52,458 bases of DNA from Betaproteobacteria bacterium (GCA_013287275.1 JABDED010000015.1:1-52458), one strand, 5' to 3'. Shown: positions 1-9,252, numbered from the stretch's first letter. Translations and numbers: made by a program. The notes: generated from the sequence alone by a model not told the origin.

Positions 1-1193
1 GAGGTGTGTTGCGACTGCTCCAGTTGTTGGGGAGTCATCTTGAACTCGACGATGTGTTTGTGCCTGTTGGCCTTTTGCATGCCGTTGATGGCAGCCAGGC
101 TGAGCCAGTTGTGGGCTTGCACCAGGTCCACCGCCGCACCGTGACCGTAAGCATACATCAAACCCAAATTGAATTGCGCCCTGGCGTTTTCCTGTTCGGC
201 GGCTTTCCTGTACCAGGACAGCGCCTGTTTGTAATCCTGCTCCACGTCCTGGCCGTTGTCGTAGCGCAAGGCCAGCTTGAATTGCGCGCCGGCATGTCCC
301 GACGCCGCACTCTTCAAATACCAGTCCATCGCGGCGCGGCCGCTTTCCATCACACCCAGGCCATTGTCGTACATCAGACCCAGCTTGTAGCAGGCGGCGG
401 GATGTCCCTGCTCGGCGGCCTTGCGGTACCAGTTGGCCGCCAGTTTCATGTCATGCTTGATGCCTTCGCCGGTTTCATGGATCAGCGCCAGGTTGAACTG
501 CGCCTTCACGTGGCCCTGCTCGGCGGCCTTCTGGTACCACAGGGCCGCCTGCTTGTGGTCTTTGGGCACGCCCTGCCCGGTGTCGTATAGCAGGCCCAGG
601 TTGAACTGGGCGCTGGCATAGCCTTGCTCGGCTGCCTTGCTGTACCAGGATATCGCGCGCGGATAATCGGCCGGCATGTCCTTGCCGTTGCCATAGATCA
701 TGCCAAGATTGTTTTGCGCAGCGGCGTCGCCCAGGTTGGCGGCTTTCTCGAACCAGGTAATGGCCTTGCGGTAATCGCGCGGCAAACCCTGGCCGGTGAT
801 ATAGATCAGGCCGATATTGTTTTGCGCGCCGGTATGCGCCTGCTCGGCCGCCTTGCTGTACCAGGCCAGCGCCTGCATATGGTTCTGGTATTTGACGGAA
901 CTGCTGTAGATCAGGCCCAGGTTGAATTGCGCGCGCGCATACCCCTGCTCGGCCGCCCTGCGGTACCAGTGGATCGCCTGTTCGGTATCTTGCTGCACGC
1001 CCTGCCCGGTCGCATACATCAGCCCCAGGTTGAACTGGGCCAGTACATGGCCCTGCTCGGCTGCCTTGTGGAACCAGAGGATCGCCAGCCTGGCATCCTG
1101 CTCGGCTCCTTTGCCATGGATATACTGCAGGCCCAGATGATATTGGGCATCTGCATCGCCGTCATCCGCCGCCCGCTTCATTTGCATTTCCAT
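1..1193 (-). CDS. Sel1-repeat (TPR-like) protein, 3' end beyond the window
   Basis: The minus-strand frame is open from ATG 1193 to the window edge, giving about 397 residues with no stop yet. It is almost entirely made of Sel1-like repeats of about 36 residues. I count ten, with recurring blocks such as AQFNLGLMY, G.G...D and A..WY.KAAEQG. Sel1 repeats form alpha-solenoid scaffolds for protein-protein contacts. No signal peptide is seen. An in-frame TAA lies directly before ATG 1193, so this is the first possible ATG. The gene begins 38 bases after the stop of the GGDEF-EAL gene on the same strand, so it probably belongs to that operon and may act as a scaffold or output partner of the c-di-GMP module (inference). 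The C-terminus is missing. Confidence 0.9.
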   Translation of the reverse strand, partial: MEMQMKRAADDGDADAQYHLGLQYIHGKGAEQDARLAILWFHKAAEQGHVLAQFNLGLMYATGQGVQQDTEQAIHWYRRAAEQGYARAQFNLGLIYSSSVKYQNHMQALAWYSKAAEQAHTGAQNNIGLIYITGQGLPRDYRKAITWFEKAANLGDAAAQNNLGMIYGNGKDMPADYPRAISWYSKAAEQGYASAQFNLGLLYDTGQGVPKDHKQAALWYQKAAEQGHVKAQFNLALIHETGEGIKHDMKLAANWYRKAAEQGHPAACYKLGLMYDNGLGVMESGRAAMDWYLKSAASGHAGAQFKLALRYDNGQDVEQDYKQALSWYRKAAEQENARAQFNLGLMYAYGHGAAVDLVQAHNWLSLAAINGMQKANRHKHIVEFKMTPQQLEQSQHT

Positions 1194-1231
1194 TTACTGG
1201 TCATCCATTCTTGCATTCTTGTTTTGGCTGC

Positions 1232-3451
1232 TCATTTAAGTGAAAATTCACAGGCATTATCTTTCAGCAACTGGATGAATTTTTGCTGAGGCAAAGCCTG
1301 GTGGAACAGGAAGCCTTGCAAGGTGGTGCAACCTGCCTGTTCCAGATAGCGCGCCTGGCAGTCGGTTTCCACGCCTTCGGCGATCAAATGCAGGCCAAGG
1401 CCGCGCGCAATCGAAATAATCGCCAGCACGACCGGGTAGTGCCCGTCCGGATCCTGGATTTCCTTGACGAAGGATTGATCGATCTTGATCGTATGCACAG
1501 GGAAGCGGTGCAAATAGGCCAGCGACGAATAACCGGTGCCGAAATCGTCAATCGCCACGCTGATGCCGAGCTGGCACAGCTTGTTCAATTGCTCGATCGC
1601 ATATTGCGGATTGCGTATGCACAGGTTCTCGGTGATTTCCACCTCTATCTGCGAGGCCGCGATCTCATGCGCAGTCAGCGCCGCCTTTAATTTCTTGTGG
1701 AAATCGCCGCGGTCCAGATATTGCGGCGACAGGTTCAGCGACAGGCGCAGGGGCTGGTCGGTGATGGAATTCCACTCCTTCAGGTCGCGGCACAGGGGCG
1801 CCAGCATCCAGTCGCTGATCGGCAGGATCAGGCCGTTTTCCTCGGCAAAGGGCAGGAACTCGCCGGCATTCAAGACGCCGCGCTCCGGATGGTTCCAGCG
1901 GATCAGGCCTTCCGCGCCTATCACCTGGCCGGTGCCGACATCGATTTGCGGCTGGTAATACATTTCCAGCTCGCCCAGTTCCAGCGCCTTGCGCAGGCTG
2001 TGTTCCAGCACGATCTTCTGGTGCGACGCATCCTGCATGGAAATGTCGTAAAAACTGTGGCCGTTCTTGCCCAATGCCTTGACCTTGTACATCGCGATAT
2101 CGGCATGGCGTATCAGGTCATCCGCCGTCTCACCATCGCCGGGGCAGACCGCAATGCCGACGCTGGCCGACACATGCACTTCATGTGCGCCCAGCTGGAA
2201 TGGCTGGCTCAAGGTTTGCACGATCTGGTCGGCGATCATCGCAGCATCCTGCTTGTCGCGCAGGTCCGGCAACAGCACAGTGAACTCGTCGCCGCCCAGG
2301 CGCGCCAGCGTATCGCCCTCGCGCAGACGGTCGCGCAGGCGCGAGGCCACCATCTGCAGCAATTCGTCGCCCTTGATATGGCCCAGCGTATCGTTGACCA
2401 GCTTGAAGCGGTCCAGGTCGACAAACATCACCGCCAGCTCCGACTTGTTGCGCTTGGACTGGATCAGCGCCAGGTTCAAGCGGTCGCGGAACAGCGCGCG
2501 GTTCGGCAGATCGGTCAGGATGTCGTGGTAGGCCTGGTAGGAAATCAACTGCTCGGCGCGCTTGCTCTCGGTAATATCGCGCGCCACGCCATAGGTGCCG
2601 AAGAATTCCCGCTTGCCGTCGCCCTGGTCGACCGAATACATGCCGACCGAATTGAAGGAAATCGACATCACGGTATTGTCGAACTCCCTGTCCTTGTCCG
2701 GTTCATTCTGGTAGCGCAGGCGCAATTCTATATTGCGCGAAGCGCGCGCGCCTATGCGTCGCTCGTTGAACACGTAGCGGGCACGGCCCAGGTCTTCTTC
2801 ATGCACCAGCACCGAATAATGCTTGCCTATCAGCTCATCCGGCTTGTAGCCCAGCAGCTGATGCGCCCTGTCATTGACGAAGGTAAACTTGCCTTCCACA
2901 TTCAGCGTGTAGATGATGTCGGGCGAACTGTCCACCAGGTAACGGTAAAGCTTTTCCGAACATTCCAGGCGCCACGCCATATCGCGGTTTTCTGCTTCCA
3001 GCCGGCGCTTTTGCAGCGCATTTCCCACCGTCTTCAGTAATTCCTCGTGCGGATAGGGCTTGCGCAGATAGCCGTAGGCGCCGCGCTTCAGCGCGCCGAT
3101 CGCCGCATCGATGCCGCGGTCGCCGCTCAGCACGATCACGCTGGCGTCTATGCCGCGCTCATTAATGAAATCCATGATGTCGTGGCCGCTGACATCGGGC
3201 AGGCGCAGGTCCAGCAATACCAGGTCGAAATGCAGCTTGTTTAATTGGTCTATCGCTTCGGCGCCGTTGGTCGCCGTCACCAGATGGTAATCTCCTCCCC
3301 TCAACAATTCATGCAGGCTGCTCAGTAGCCGGGGTTCGTCATCGACCAGCAGTAAACGCGGAATTTTCGCCTGTTCAAGCCTGGCCACTGGATCCATTCC
3401 GTCCAGGGCGACATTGATTGCGGTCGAGTCATACGAGTTTATCAGGCTCAT
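1232..3451 (-). CDS. Response regulator with REC-PAS-GGDEF-EAL domains (c-di-GMP turnover)
   Basis: A 739-residue cytoplasmic protein with no membrane segment. The receiver domain (about 33-147) has acidic residues in VDDE, phospho-acceptor D81 in LLDLRLPD and K131 in RKPYP. A PAS domain covers about 165-295. The GGDEF domain (about 305-465) has an intact GGDEF at 386-390 and an RxxD inhibitory site (REGD, 377-380), so both cyclase activity and product feedback are plausible. The EAL domain (about 480-735) carries the variant EGL at 514-516 but keeps SLNLS, EITEN, IDDFGTGYSS, IKID and AEGVET, the usual metal and catalytic residues, so phosphodiesterase activity is also plausible. It starts 21 bases after the stop of the HDOD kinase gene, so that kinase is the likely phosphodonor. 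Net activity cannot be read from sequence. Confidence 0.95.
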   Translation of the reverse strand: MSLINSYDSTAINVALDGMDPVARLEQAKIPRLLLVDDEPRLLSSLHELLRGGDYHLVTATNGAEAIDQLNKLHFDLVLLDLRLPDVSGHDIMDFINERGIDASVIVLSGDRGIDAAIGALKRGAYGYLRKPYPHEELLKTVGNALQKRRLEAENRDMAWRLECSEKLYRYLVDSSPDIIYTLNVEGKFTFVNDRAHQLLGYKPDELIGKHYSVLVHEEDLGRARYVFNERRIGARASRNIELRLRYQNEPDKDREFDNTVMSISFNSVGMYSVDQGDGKREFFGTYGVARDITESKRAEQLISYQAYHDILTDLPNRALFRDRLNLALIQSKRNKSELAVMFVDLDRFKLVNDTLGHIKGDELLQMVASRLRDRLREGDTLARLGGDEFTVLLPDLRDKQDAAMIADQIVQTLSQPFQLGAHEVHVSASVGIAVCPGDGETADDLIRHADIAMYKVKALGKNGHSFYDISMQDASHQKIVLEHSLRKALELGELEMYYQPQIDVGTGQVIGAEGLIRWNHPERGVLNAGEFLPFAEENGLILPISDWMLAPLCRDLKEWNSITDQPLRLSLNLSPQYLDRGDFHKKLKAALTAHEIAASQIEVEITENLCIRNPQYAIEQLNKLCQLGISVAIDDFGTGYSSLAYLHRFPVHTIKIDQSFVKEIQDPDGHYPVVLAIISIARGLGLHLIAEGVETDCQARYLEQAGCTTLQGFLFHQALPQQKFIQLLKDNACEFSLK

Positions 3452-3472
3452 TTTTGTTCCAGAGGATTTGGC

Positions 3473-5692
3473 TTATGAATAAGCGACAGATTCGTGCTCT
3501 GTTCGCTGTGCTACCGGCAACCATATTTCAAACGTCGTACCTTGCTTCGTACTGCGGCAACTGATCAGGCCCTGCAATTTCTTCACCAGCCCATGGACGA
3601 TGTTCAGTCCCAGACCGCTGTGGCCTTTTCCTTTGCTGCTCTTGACCGGCGAAAACAACTTCGCCATCACTTCGGGAGCAATGCCGGGGCCGGTATCTTT
3701 TACCCATAATTCCACGTACAGCACGCCATCGCGATTCACCAGGCCATGGCTGCCTATTTCTATCACGCCGCCGGCAGACATCGCCTCCAGCGCATTCTTG
3801 ATCAGGTTCATGAAGATCTGTTTCAGCGTATCGGCGCTGCCGTTGATCTCGAAGGATTCATCCAGCATGCGGTTTTCAATCTTTACCAGCGGCGACGCAA
3901 ACTCTGCCTGCTGGAACAGCCGCACGACTTCGCCGACCACGCGGCTGATCTCGGTCTTGCCGGACTGCTCGGCCAGGTTCACATCGACGAATTCATCGAT
4001 GATCTTGCCGACCCGGTCTATCTCTTCATTCAGTATCGTGACCTCGCCGCTGACCACTTCACGGTTCAATAGTTTGCGGTCCAGGATGCCTAGGTAATTC
4101 TTGATGATGGACAGCGGATTATTGACCTCGTGCGCCACCTTGCGGGATGCTTCGCGATAGCTGCGCGACAGGCTTTCGCTCATATTGTCGGCGTCGTTCT
4201 TTTCGCTCAGCAAGGCCTTCAGCGCCATCGAGGCCTGGCTGCCGAAAGTTTTCAGGAAGTTCTCCCGCTTGGCCAGGTCGTCGGCTTGCCAGGACATGAA
4301 GCCGGCGATCAGCACGCCCAGGCTGTTGCCATCGGCATGCAAGGGCAGGCAGGCCAACTGGTCGGTATTAAACAGGCGCAGCAATTGTTCTTCGAAGACA
4401 CCGATACCGGCGGCCGTTTCCGCCTGCTCGGCGCCGGTAAACATCACGCGGCGCTCGCGCACGGCCTCGGCGATCACACTGCCTTCGGTATCGAGCGGCA
4501 GCGCAAAGTCGGCCAGCCGCAACCTGTGCTCACCGACCCGGCTGCCTACCAGCGCGTCGCCGGTGGCATTGGCCAGCAGGATCACGGCGCCGTCAAAATG
4601 GAACAGGATGCGGGCCGACTTGGCCACGGTTTCCAGCAAGCCGCTCTCGCCCTGCTGCCGCGAGAAGGAGCGCCCCAGTTCCGACGCCAATACTATGCCG
4701 CGCACCTGCTCTATCATCTTGTCCTTGGTGGCATCCCTGGCGACCGGTGCCGGAGCAGCCGGCGCCTGCACTTCTTCGCTGAGGTCGATATCCAGCTGTT
4801 CCGCCGATTTTTGCACCTGGTCCGTCACCCGCCCGCGTATTTCATTCAGGTCGCTGAGCTTTAGCGAGCACAAGGCTCCCGCTTTTTCCAGCTGCGCATC
4901 GTTCAGGCCCTTGCTGTTCAATGCGTGCGCCAGATAGGTAATGCGTATCAGCGGATGCGCCTTCTCCAGCCGCGCAGGCGTCTCATGGTGATACAGCACG
5001 CTGTCGGCGATGAAGGAATCCAGGCTCCATTGCTCTATCAGCCAGGAGCCGACCTCGGCATGCGTGGTCTGCAGCGTACGTTCTTCGACTGCGCACAGGT
5101 TGTCGTCATCCGCGGCAAAGAAATTGAATGCATATTCTTTCGGCAGTATCGCAAACAGCGCCAGGCGGCCTACATCGTGCAGCAAGCCTGCCAGGTAGGC
5201 TTCCTCAGGATTGGAATAGCCTATCTTGAGCGCAATTACCTTGGCGGTCATGCCGGACTGCACGGAATGCGACCAGAAGCCGCGCAGGTCGGTGCCGCCC
5301 GGTTGCGACAATTTGTCAAAAATCTGGGAAACCGATTCATTGATGACGATGGTCTTGATCATCTCGGTGCCGATGGCCTGCAGGGCTGGATCCAGCCCGT
5401 TGCAAGGGCCGTTGCGGTGGTAGGCCGAGCTATTTGCGACTGCCAGCATCTTGGCCGTCATCGCCGTGTCCTGGGCGATCAGGCGCGACAAGTCTGCCAC
5501 CCCCACTTCCTCGGATTGACATTGCTCCATTAACTTGAGCAAGGTCTGAGGCATGGATGGCAAACGCGCAGCCATCAAGCGGCTGCGAATATCAAGATCC
5601 TGTTGAGTCGTTTTTATTTTGCTCTCCCAACCAAAACACCTGTAACGCCTGGCACCGCTTATATTCACGCCTGAGCCTGACCTGCCCATCAA
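3473..5692 (-). CDS. HDOD-GAF-histidine kinase hybrid
   Basis: Up to 739 residues. The order is an HDOD domain (about 40-285, with LLHDVGRL around 171-178), a GAF-like region (about 350-495), and a kinase core with H-box AHEVNNPLS (H521), N-box IKNALEAM (N633), DTGPG (666-670) and GLGL (693-696). No transmembrane segment is seen, so this is a cytosolic sensor kinase. It is first in the operon HDOD kinase > REC-GGDEF-EAL > Sel1 and is the obvious phosphodonor for the receiver of the next gene. The start is uncertain. The longest frame starts TTG 5692 or ATG 5689, neither with a ribosome-binding site. A good GGGAGAG lies 4 bases before an ATA codon at 5617. The next in-frame ATG (residue 40) would cut into the HDOD domain. 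Confidence 0.9.
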   Translation of the reverse strand: MMGRSGSGVNISGARRYRCFGWESKIKTTQQDLDIRSRLMAARLPSMPQTLLKLMEQCQSEEVGVADLSRLIAQDTAMTAKMLAVANSSAYHRNGPCNGLDPALQAIGTEMIKTIVINESVSQIFDKLSQPGGTDLRGFWSHSVQSGMTAKVIALKIGYSNPEEAYLAGLLHDVGRLALFAILPKEYAFNFFAADDDNLCAVEERTLQTTHAEVGSWLIEQWSLDSFIADSVLYHHETPARLEKAHPLIRITYLAHALNSKGLNDAQLEKAGALCSLKLSDLNEIRGRVTDQVQKSAEQLDIDLSEEVQAPAAPAPVARDATKDKMIEQVRGIVLASELGRSFSRQQGESGLLETVAKSARILFHFDGAVILLANATGDALVGSRVGEHRLRLADFALPLDTEGSVIAEAVRERRVMFTGAEQAETAAGIGVFEEQLLRLFNTDQLACLPLHADGNSLGVLIAGFMSWQADDLAKRENFLKTFGSQASMALKALLSEKNDADNMSESLSRSYREASRKVAHEVNNPLSIIKNYLGILDRKLLNREVVSGEVTILNEEIDRVGKIIDEFVDVNLAEQSGKTEISRVVGEVVRLFQQAEFASPLVKIENRMLDESFEINGSADTLKQIFMNLIKNALEAMSAGGVIEIGSHGLVNRDGVLYVELWVKDTGPGIAPEVMAKLFSPVKSSKGKGHSGLGLNIVHGLVKKLQGLISCRSTKQGTTFEIWLPVAQRTEHESVAYS
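5615..5628 (-). promoter_or_regulatory. Ribosome-binding site before a possible ATA start
   Basis: On the minus strand GGGAGAG (5628-5622) is followed by CAAA and an in-frame ATA (5617-5615). It is the only good Shine-Dalgarno sequence near the HDOD kinase start. If used, the protein would begin at residue 26 of the longest frame, just before the HDOD domain. ATA starts are rare, so this stays a hypothesis. Confidence 0.35.
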
Positions 5693-6207
5693 CGCCGTGA
5701 ATTAAAGAAATCCGGTAAACATACGATAACAAAAAGTACCGGCAGAAATTTCCACGCAGCAATTTCAATAATGCATGTCCCGGCAAAATCAGCACCCAAA
5801 AGCAAACCGACGCCTACCCTCCCAGATAGCGTAATGGCAAGCCTTTATAGTAATCCTTTTATAATAACATCAATATATTACATCGAAGTAACTTACTATC
5901 CCTATAGTGCCCCTATATAGTCCTGCATGAAATTTCCTGCCGCCCTGGATCAGCCGGTGCGGTCAAAAATGCTGACGCACGGCGACTGCACAAATCATCA
6001 ATAAATCGTCTTTAAAATTGTAACTTTCCGATGTTTAGCACGGCAATTACTGCGTAGTCAACAATTGGATATGGGATTGTGTTTTTTTGGTGCGAATGAG
6101 AACCGTGCGCCGGACGTAATGCAACGCTCATTAATTTCCACATGGAAATATTTTAAGCAGGCGTTCCTGCATCTTGTCCGCACTGCAAATTGACCGGCCG
6201 ACTGGCG
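5693..6207. other. 515-bp AT-rich stretch without a gene
   Basis: No credible ORF. The middle (about 5840-5925) is very AT-rich with repeated CTATAG/CTATATAG runs. A possible minus-strand sigma-70 promoter for the HDOD operon is TTGACT (6061-6056), N18, TAAACA (6037-6032), which would leave a leader of about 400 bases. GCAGG-CGTT-CCTGC (6157-6170) followed by an A/T-rich run on the minus strand may be a weak terminator of the GGDEF gene that ends at 6208. An adjacent dyad is TTTCCA-CA-TGGAAA. Confidence 0.4.
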
Positions 6208-7329
6208 CTAAGCGACCTTGTCAGCCTCTGCCGCCGGCTCTTGCTGCTTGCCGGCATCCGGTTGGTCCGCCTTGCTCTGCTTGGTCTTGTGCAGATCGGC
6301 GTCTGCCCGCTTCAGGATACTGGCGATGGTGTCGCCAGTCAGCATGGTCGCCACGCCTATCGTGGCAGTAACGCGCAATTCCTTGCCGGATACTGCCACC
6401 GGCATCGCAATGATGGTGGCCTTGGTGCGGGCGGCGATCTTGCCGGCGTCTTCCGCCGAAGCCTCCGGCAACAACACGCAGAATTCCTCGCCGCCATAAC
6501 GGGCCACGCAATCATAGCTGCGGGTCGCCCTTTTCATCCGCCGCGTCACTTCGACCAGCACAATTTCACCGACATGGTGGCCATGCGCTTCATTGATCTG
6601 CCGGAAATGATCCAGGTCCAGCACCAGCAGCGACAAGGATTTCCCCAGCCGCGTATGGCGCTTCAGCTCACAGTCGGAAATGCGCATGAACTCGCGCCGA
6701 TTGGCGACCCCGGTCAGCGGATCGATGCTGGCCTGCCTTTCCAGCTCTTGCTCCGCACTCAAGGTCTTGCGCCTGAACCGGTGCGTGCGGGAAGAGATCG
6801 TATGGCCCGATATTGCCGCCAGCAGCAGCATCAGGGCGACGTTATAGGTATACGAAACGGCGGGCGCGTGCTTGTACAAGAACAGGATGGATAGCGAAGC
6901 GGCCACAAAACCCACCATAGGCGGATTCATCTGGCGTAGGGGCAGCGGCAGCACGACGAAATACATCGCCACTATCCAGATATCTATATAGTAGTGCCCG
7001 AAATAGTCGGCCGGACGGCTCGCATTGCCTGCCAGCGTAACAGCCAGGGCCACCCATACCCAGCGCAGCATTTGCTGATCCAGTTGCTGCGCATTCAGTA
7101 TCTGCGGCAATTGCCGCGCCAACCATAGCGAATACAGGAAAACCGCCGCATGCGCCCCCATCAGCAGCAGGAACACATCGCCCGACTGACGCAAGGCAAA
7201 ATCAAAATAGATCAAAGGCAGGGTAGCCCACATGGCCACCAGGACCACCCGGCGGCACTGGGCGATATCCACGTTCAGGTAGTGCGAGCGGTATTGTTCC
7301 TCGCTGACATCAGGGTAACGAGCTTGCAT
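6208..7329 (-). CDS. Membrane-bound diguanylate cyclase (GGDEF)
   Basis: 373 residues. The N-terminal half has about six hydrophobic segments (around 25-45, 50-70, 88-100, 113-131, 137-151, 158-177), forming an integral membrane sensor. The C-terminal GGDEF domain has GGEEF at 279-283 and an RxxD inhibitory site (RSYD, 270-273) at the correct five-residue spacing, so it should make c-di-GMP from two GTP with product inhibition. A short K/Q/A-rich tail follows. ATG 7329 has a good ribosome-binding site (GGGAGAG). It is a single-gene unit with its own promoter. The membrane part resembles MASE-type sensors but I cannot assign a named type. Confidence 0.93.
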   Translation of the reverse strand: MQARYPDVSEEQYRSHYLNVDIAQCRRVVLVAMWATLPLIYFDFALRQSGDVFLLLMGAHAAVFLYSLWLARQLPQILNAQQLDQQMLRWVWVALAVTLAGNASRPADYFGHYYIDIWIVAMYFVVLPLPLRQMNPPMVGFVAASLSILFLYKHAPAVSYTYNVALMLLLAAISGHTISSRTHRFRRKTLSAEQELERQASIDPLTGVANRREFMRISDCELKRHTRLGKSLSLLVLDLDHFRQINEAHGHHVGEIVLVEVTRRMKRATRSYDCVARYGGEEFCVLLPEASAEDAGKIAARTKATIIAMPVAVSGKELRVTATIGVATMLTGDTIASILKRADADLHKTKQSKADQPDAGKQQEPAAEADKVA

Positions 7330-7384
7330 GGATGCACTCTCCCGGTAGCTATTTCTTTGTAGGTAATTTTTTTAGCTGTAAACC

Positions 7385-7412
7385 ATTATATAGCGGGGTC
7401 GGGCTTGTACAA
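7385..7412 (-). promoter_or_regulatory. Sigma-70 promoter of the membrane diguanylate cyclase
   Basis: On the minus strand: TTGTAC (7412-7407), a 16-base spacer, then a perfect TATAAT (7390-7385). Predicted transcription start is near 7377, leaving a leader of about 48 bases before ATG 7329. Confidence 0.6.
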
Positions 7413-7729
7413 ACAGTAAACATTGGGGCACAGAATGGCCCAGGGGAAATTTAAGCGAATAAAAAGCAATACCATTTTTCGCGGGCAATGTTTTTTGCGC
7501 CCCTTCCAATTCCCGCCAACCTGCTACAAATCAATGCCGACCAAGGACTGCTGTGGTAAATTACGTCTAATCATTTTTGAATCAGCTTATGCAAGCAAGT
7601 ACGCGATCCTCCGCCCTCCTCGCCGTATCTCATCTGAAACAGCATTGTTGTTGACGCTGTAAGCCCTTCCTTTGCCCAGTTTTGCCGGGTACGCCTTTTT
7701 TCTTGTTTGTTTTTTATTCCATAAAACCG
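7413..7729. other. Gene-free stretch upstream of cysS
   Basis: About 320 bases without a credible ORF between the divergent GGDEF and cysS genes. It must hold the cysS promoter, but no convincing -35/-10 pair was found. TTGACG at about 7652 lacks a good partner. The last 45 bases before cysS are T-rich. Confidence 0.4.
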
Positions 7730-9112
7730 ATGGACATCCTCCTTTACGATAATTGGGAGCGCAAGCTGCGCCCCTTCCAGCCACTACGCCAGGATTGGAC
7801 CGGCCTGTATTGCTGCGGCCCCACCGTGTATGACTATGCGCATATCGGCAACCTGCGCACCTATCTGTTTGAAGACGTCTTGCGGCGCACGCTGGAGTTC
7901 AACGGCCACCGGGTGCGGCACGTGATCAACATCACCGACGTCGGCCACCTGGTATCGGACGCCGACGATGGCGAAGACAAAATGGAAAAAGGCAGCCGCA
8001 AGGCCGGTGAGTCGGCCTGGGATATTGCAGAGCGCTTTACCATTGCCTTCAAGCAGGATTTGCGCAGCCTGAACATGCTGGAGCCGGCAATCTGGTGCAA
8101 GGCGACCGAGCATATCGCCGAGCAGATAGACTTCATCCGCGCGATAGAAGACAAGGGCTATACCTATATCACCGCCGACGGCGTGTATTTCGATACCTCC
8201 AAACAAGACAACTACGGCTACCTGGCCAGGCTGAACCGGGACGGGCAGGAGGCCGGCAAGCGGGTCGCACTGGGCGACAAGCGCAATGCGACCGATTTTG
8301 CGCTGTGGAAGTTCAGCCCCGCCGGCGAAACCCGGCAGATGGAATGGGACAGTCCCTGGGGTCGCGGCTTCCCCGGCTGGCATATAGAGTGCTCGGCGAT
8401 GTCGGCCAAATACCTGGAACCCTGGTTCGACATCCATTGCGGCGGCGAAGACCATATCCCCATCCACCACACCAATGAAATCGCGCAAACCGAGGCCTGC
8501 TACGGCACCCGGCTGGCGAACTTCTGGATGCACGGCTACTTCCTGCAGATAGACGCCGGCAAGATGTCCAAATCCAGCGGCGACTTCCTGCGCCTGCAAA
8601 CCCTGATCGACCAGCACATGGATCCGCTGGCCTATCGCTACCTGTGCCTGACCGCGCACTACCGCAGCCAGTTGAACTTCAGCTGGGAAGCCTTGACGGC
8701 CGCGCAGACGGCCTTGCAGCGCCTGCGCGATAGTTACCTGTCATGGGCCGGCGATGCGGGGCCGGCGCAGGCCGACCAGGGATTTGTAGAGCGCTTCCAT
8801 GCCGAAATCAATAATGACCTGAACCTGCCGCGAGCACTCGCGGTGATGTGGGAACTGATCAAGACCGGCCTGCCGCCTTCAGTGAAGAAGGCTACGCTGG
8901 ACCGTTTTGACCTGGTGCTGGGGCTGGATTTGCAGCATTGGCAACCGCCGCAGCAAGACATCCCCGCCGCTATCCAGGCATTGGCGGAACGCCGCAGAGC
9001 CGCCAGGGAAAGCAAAAACTGGGCAGAGGCCGACGCATTGCGCAAGGAATTGCGCGCGTTGGGTTATGAAGTGGAAGATACCGCAGCGGGCATGACGATC
9101 AAGCCCGCGTAG
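7730..9112 (+). CDS. cysS: Cysteine--tRNA ligase, variant type
   Basis: 460 residues from ATG 7730. A longer frame from TTG 7682 adds a hydrophobic stretch not expected in this family. Class I aminoacyl-tRNA synthetase charging tRNA-Cys with cysteine. Visible: the CCGPTVYD zinc/cysteine-site block, HIGN in place of HIGH, HIECSAM, and the KMSKSSGDF loop. The zinc-site region reads GGEDHIPIHHTNEIAQ rather than the E. coli GGSDLMFPHHENEIAQ, so it belongs to a distinct CysRS subtype. It could be the only copy or a second one beside a housekeeping cysS elsewhere; the window cannot tell. The ribosome-binding site is weak. Confidence 0.93.
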   Translation: MDILLYDNWERKLRPFQPLRQDWTGLYCCGPTVYDYAHIGNLRTYLFEDVLRRTLEFNGHRVRHVINITDVGHLVSDADDGEDKMEKGSRKAGESAWDIAERFTIAFKQDLRSLNMLEPAIWCKATEHIAEQIDFIRAIEDKGYTYITADGVYFDTSKQDNYGYLARLNRDGQEAGKRVALGDKRNATDFALWKFSPAGETRQMEWDSPWGRGFPGWHIECSAMSAKYLEPWFDIHCGGEDHIPIHHTNEIAQTEACYGTRLANFWMHGYFLQIDAGKMSKSSGDFLRLQTLIDQHMDPLAYRYLCLTAHYRSQLNFSWEALTAAQTALQRLRDSYLSWAGDAGPAQADQGFVERFHAEINNDLNLPRALAVMWELIKTGLPPSVKKATLDRFDLVLGLDLQHWQPPQQDIPAAIQALAERRRAARESKNWAEADALRKELRALGYEVEDTAAGMTIKPA

Positions 9113-9128
9113 GCAGACAGGCAGGAAT

Positions 9129-9252
9129 GTAGCCTGTATGGAGCAGCGCGCAATCCGGGGGGCGGTCCACGGAAATCATTCAGCATTTTTCATAGGCCGA
9201 ATGCCCGCCTTACGGGCCTCCCCCGGATTGCGCTGCGCTCCGTGCAGGCTAC
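9129..9252. repeat. Palindromic intergenic repeat (REP-like)
   Basis: Left arm 9129-9161 and right arm 9220-9252 are imperfect 33-base inverted copies (GTAGCCTG, GGAGC and CAATCCGGGGG blocks shared) around a 58-base spacer that has its own small stem GCCCG-CTTA-CGGGC-like. It lies between the convergent ends of cysS and bdhA, so it can act as a two-way terminator. The 'GGAGCGCAGCGCAATCCGGG' style is typical of dispersed proteobacterial repeats. No second copy occurs in the window. Confidence 0.75.

Noticed and set aside
624-1289. Long plus-strand ORFs over the Sel1 gene (also 6-590)
   Set aside because: They are the antisense shadow of the repeat gene; the minus-strand frame gives clear Sel1 repeats.
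1697-3040. 447-codon plus-strand ORF
   Set aside because: Antisense to the GGDEF-EAL gene, with no recognisable domain; the opposite frame has complete motifs.
5592-5795. 67-codon minus-strand ORF before the HDOD kinase
   Set aside because: Overlaps the kinase start in another frame and has no family resemblance.
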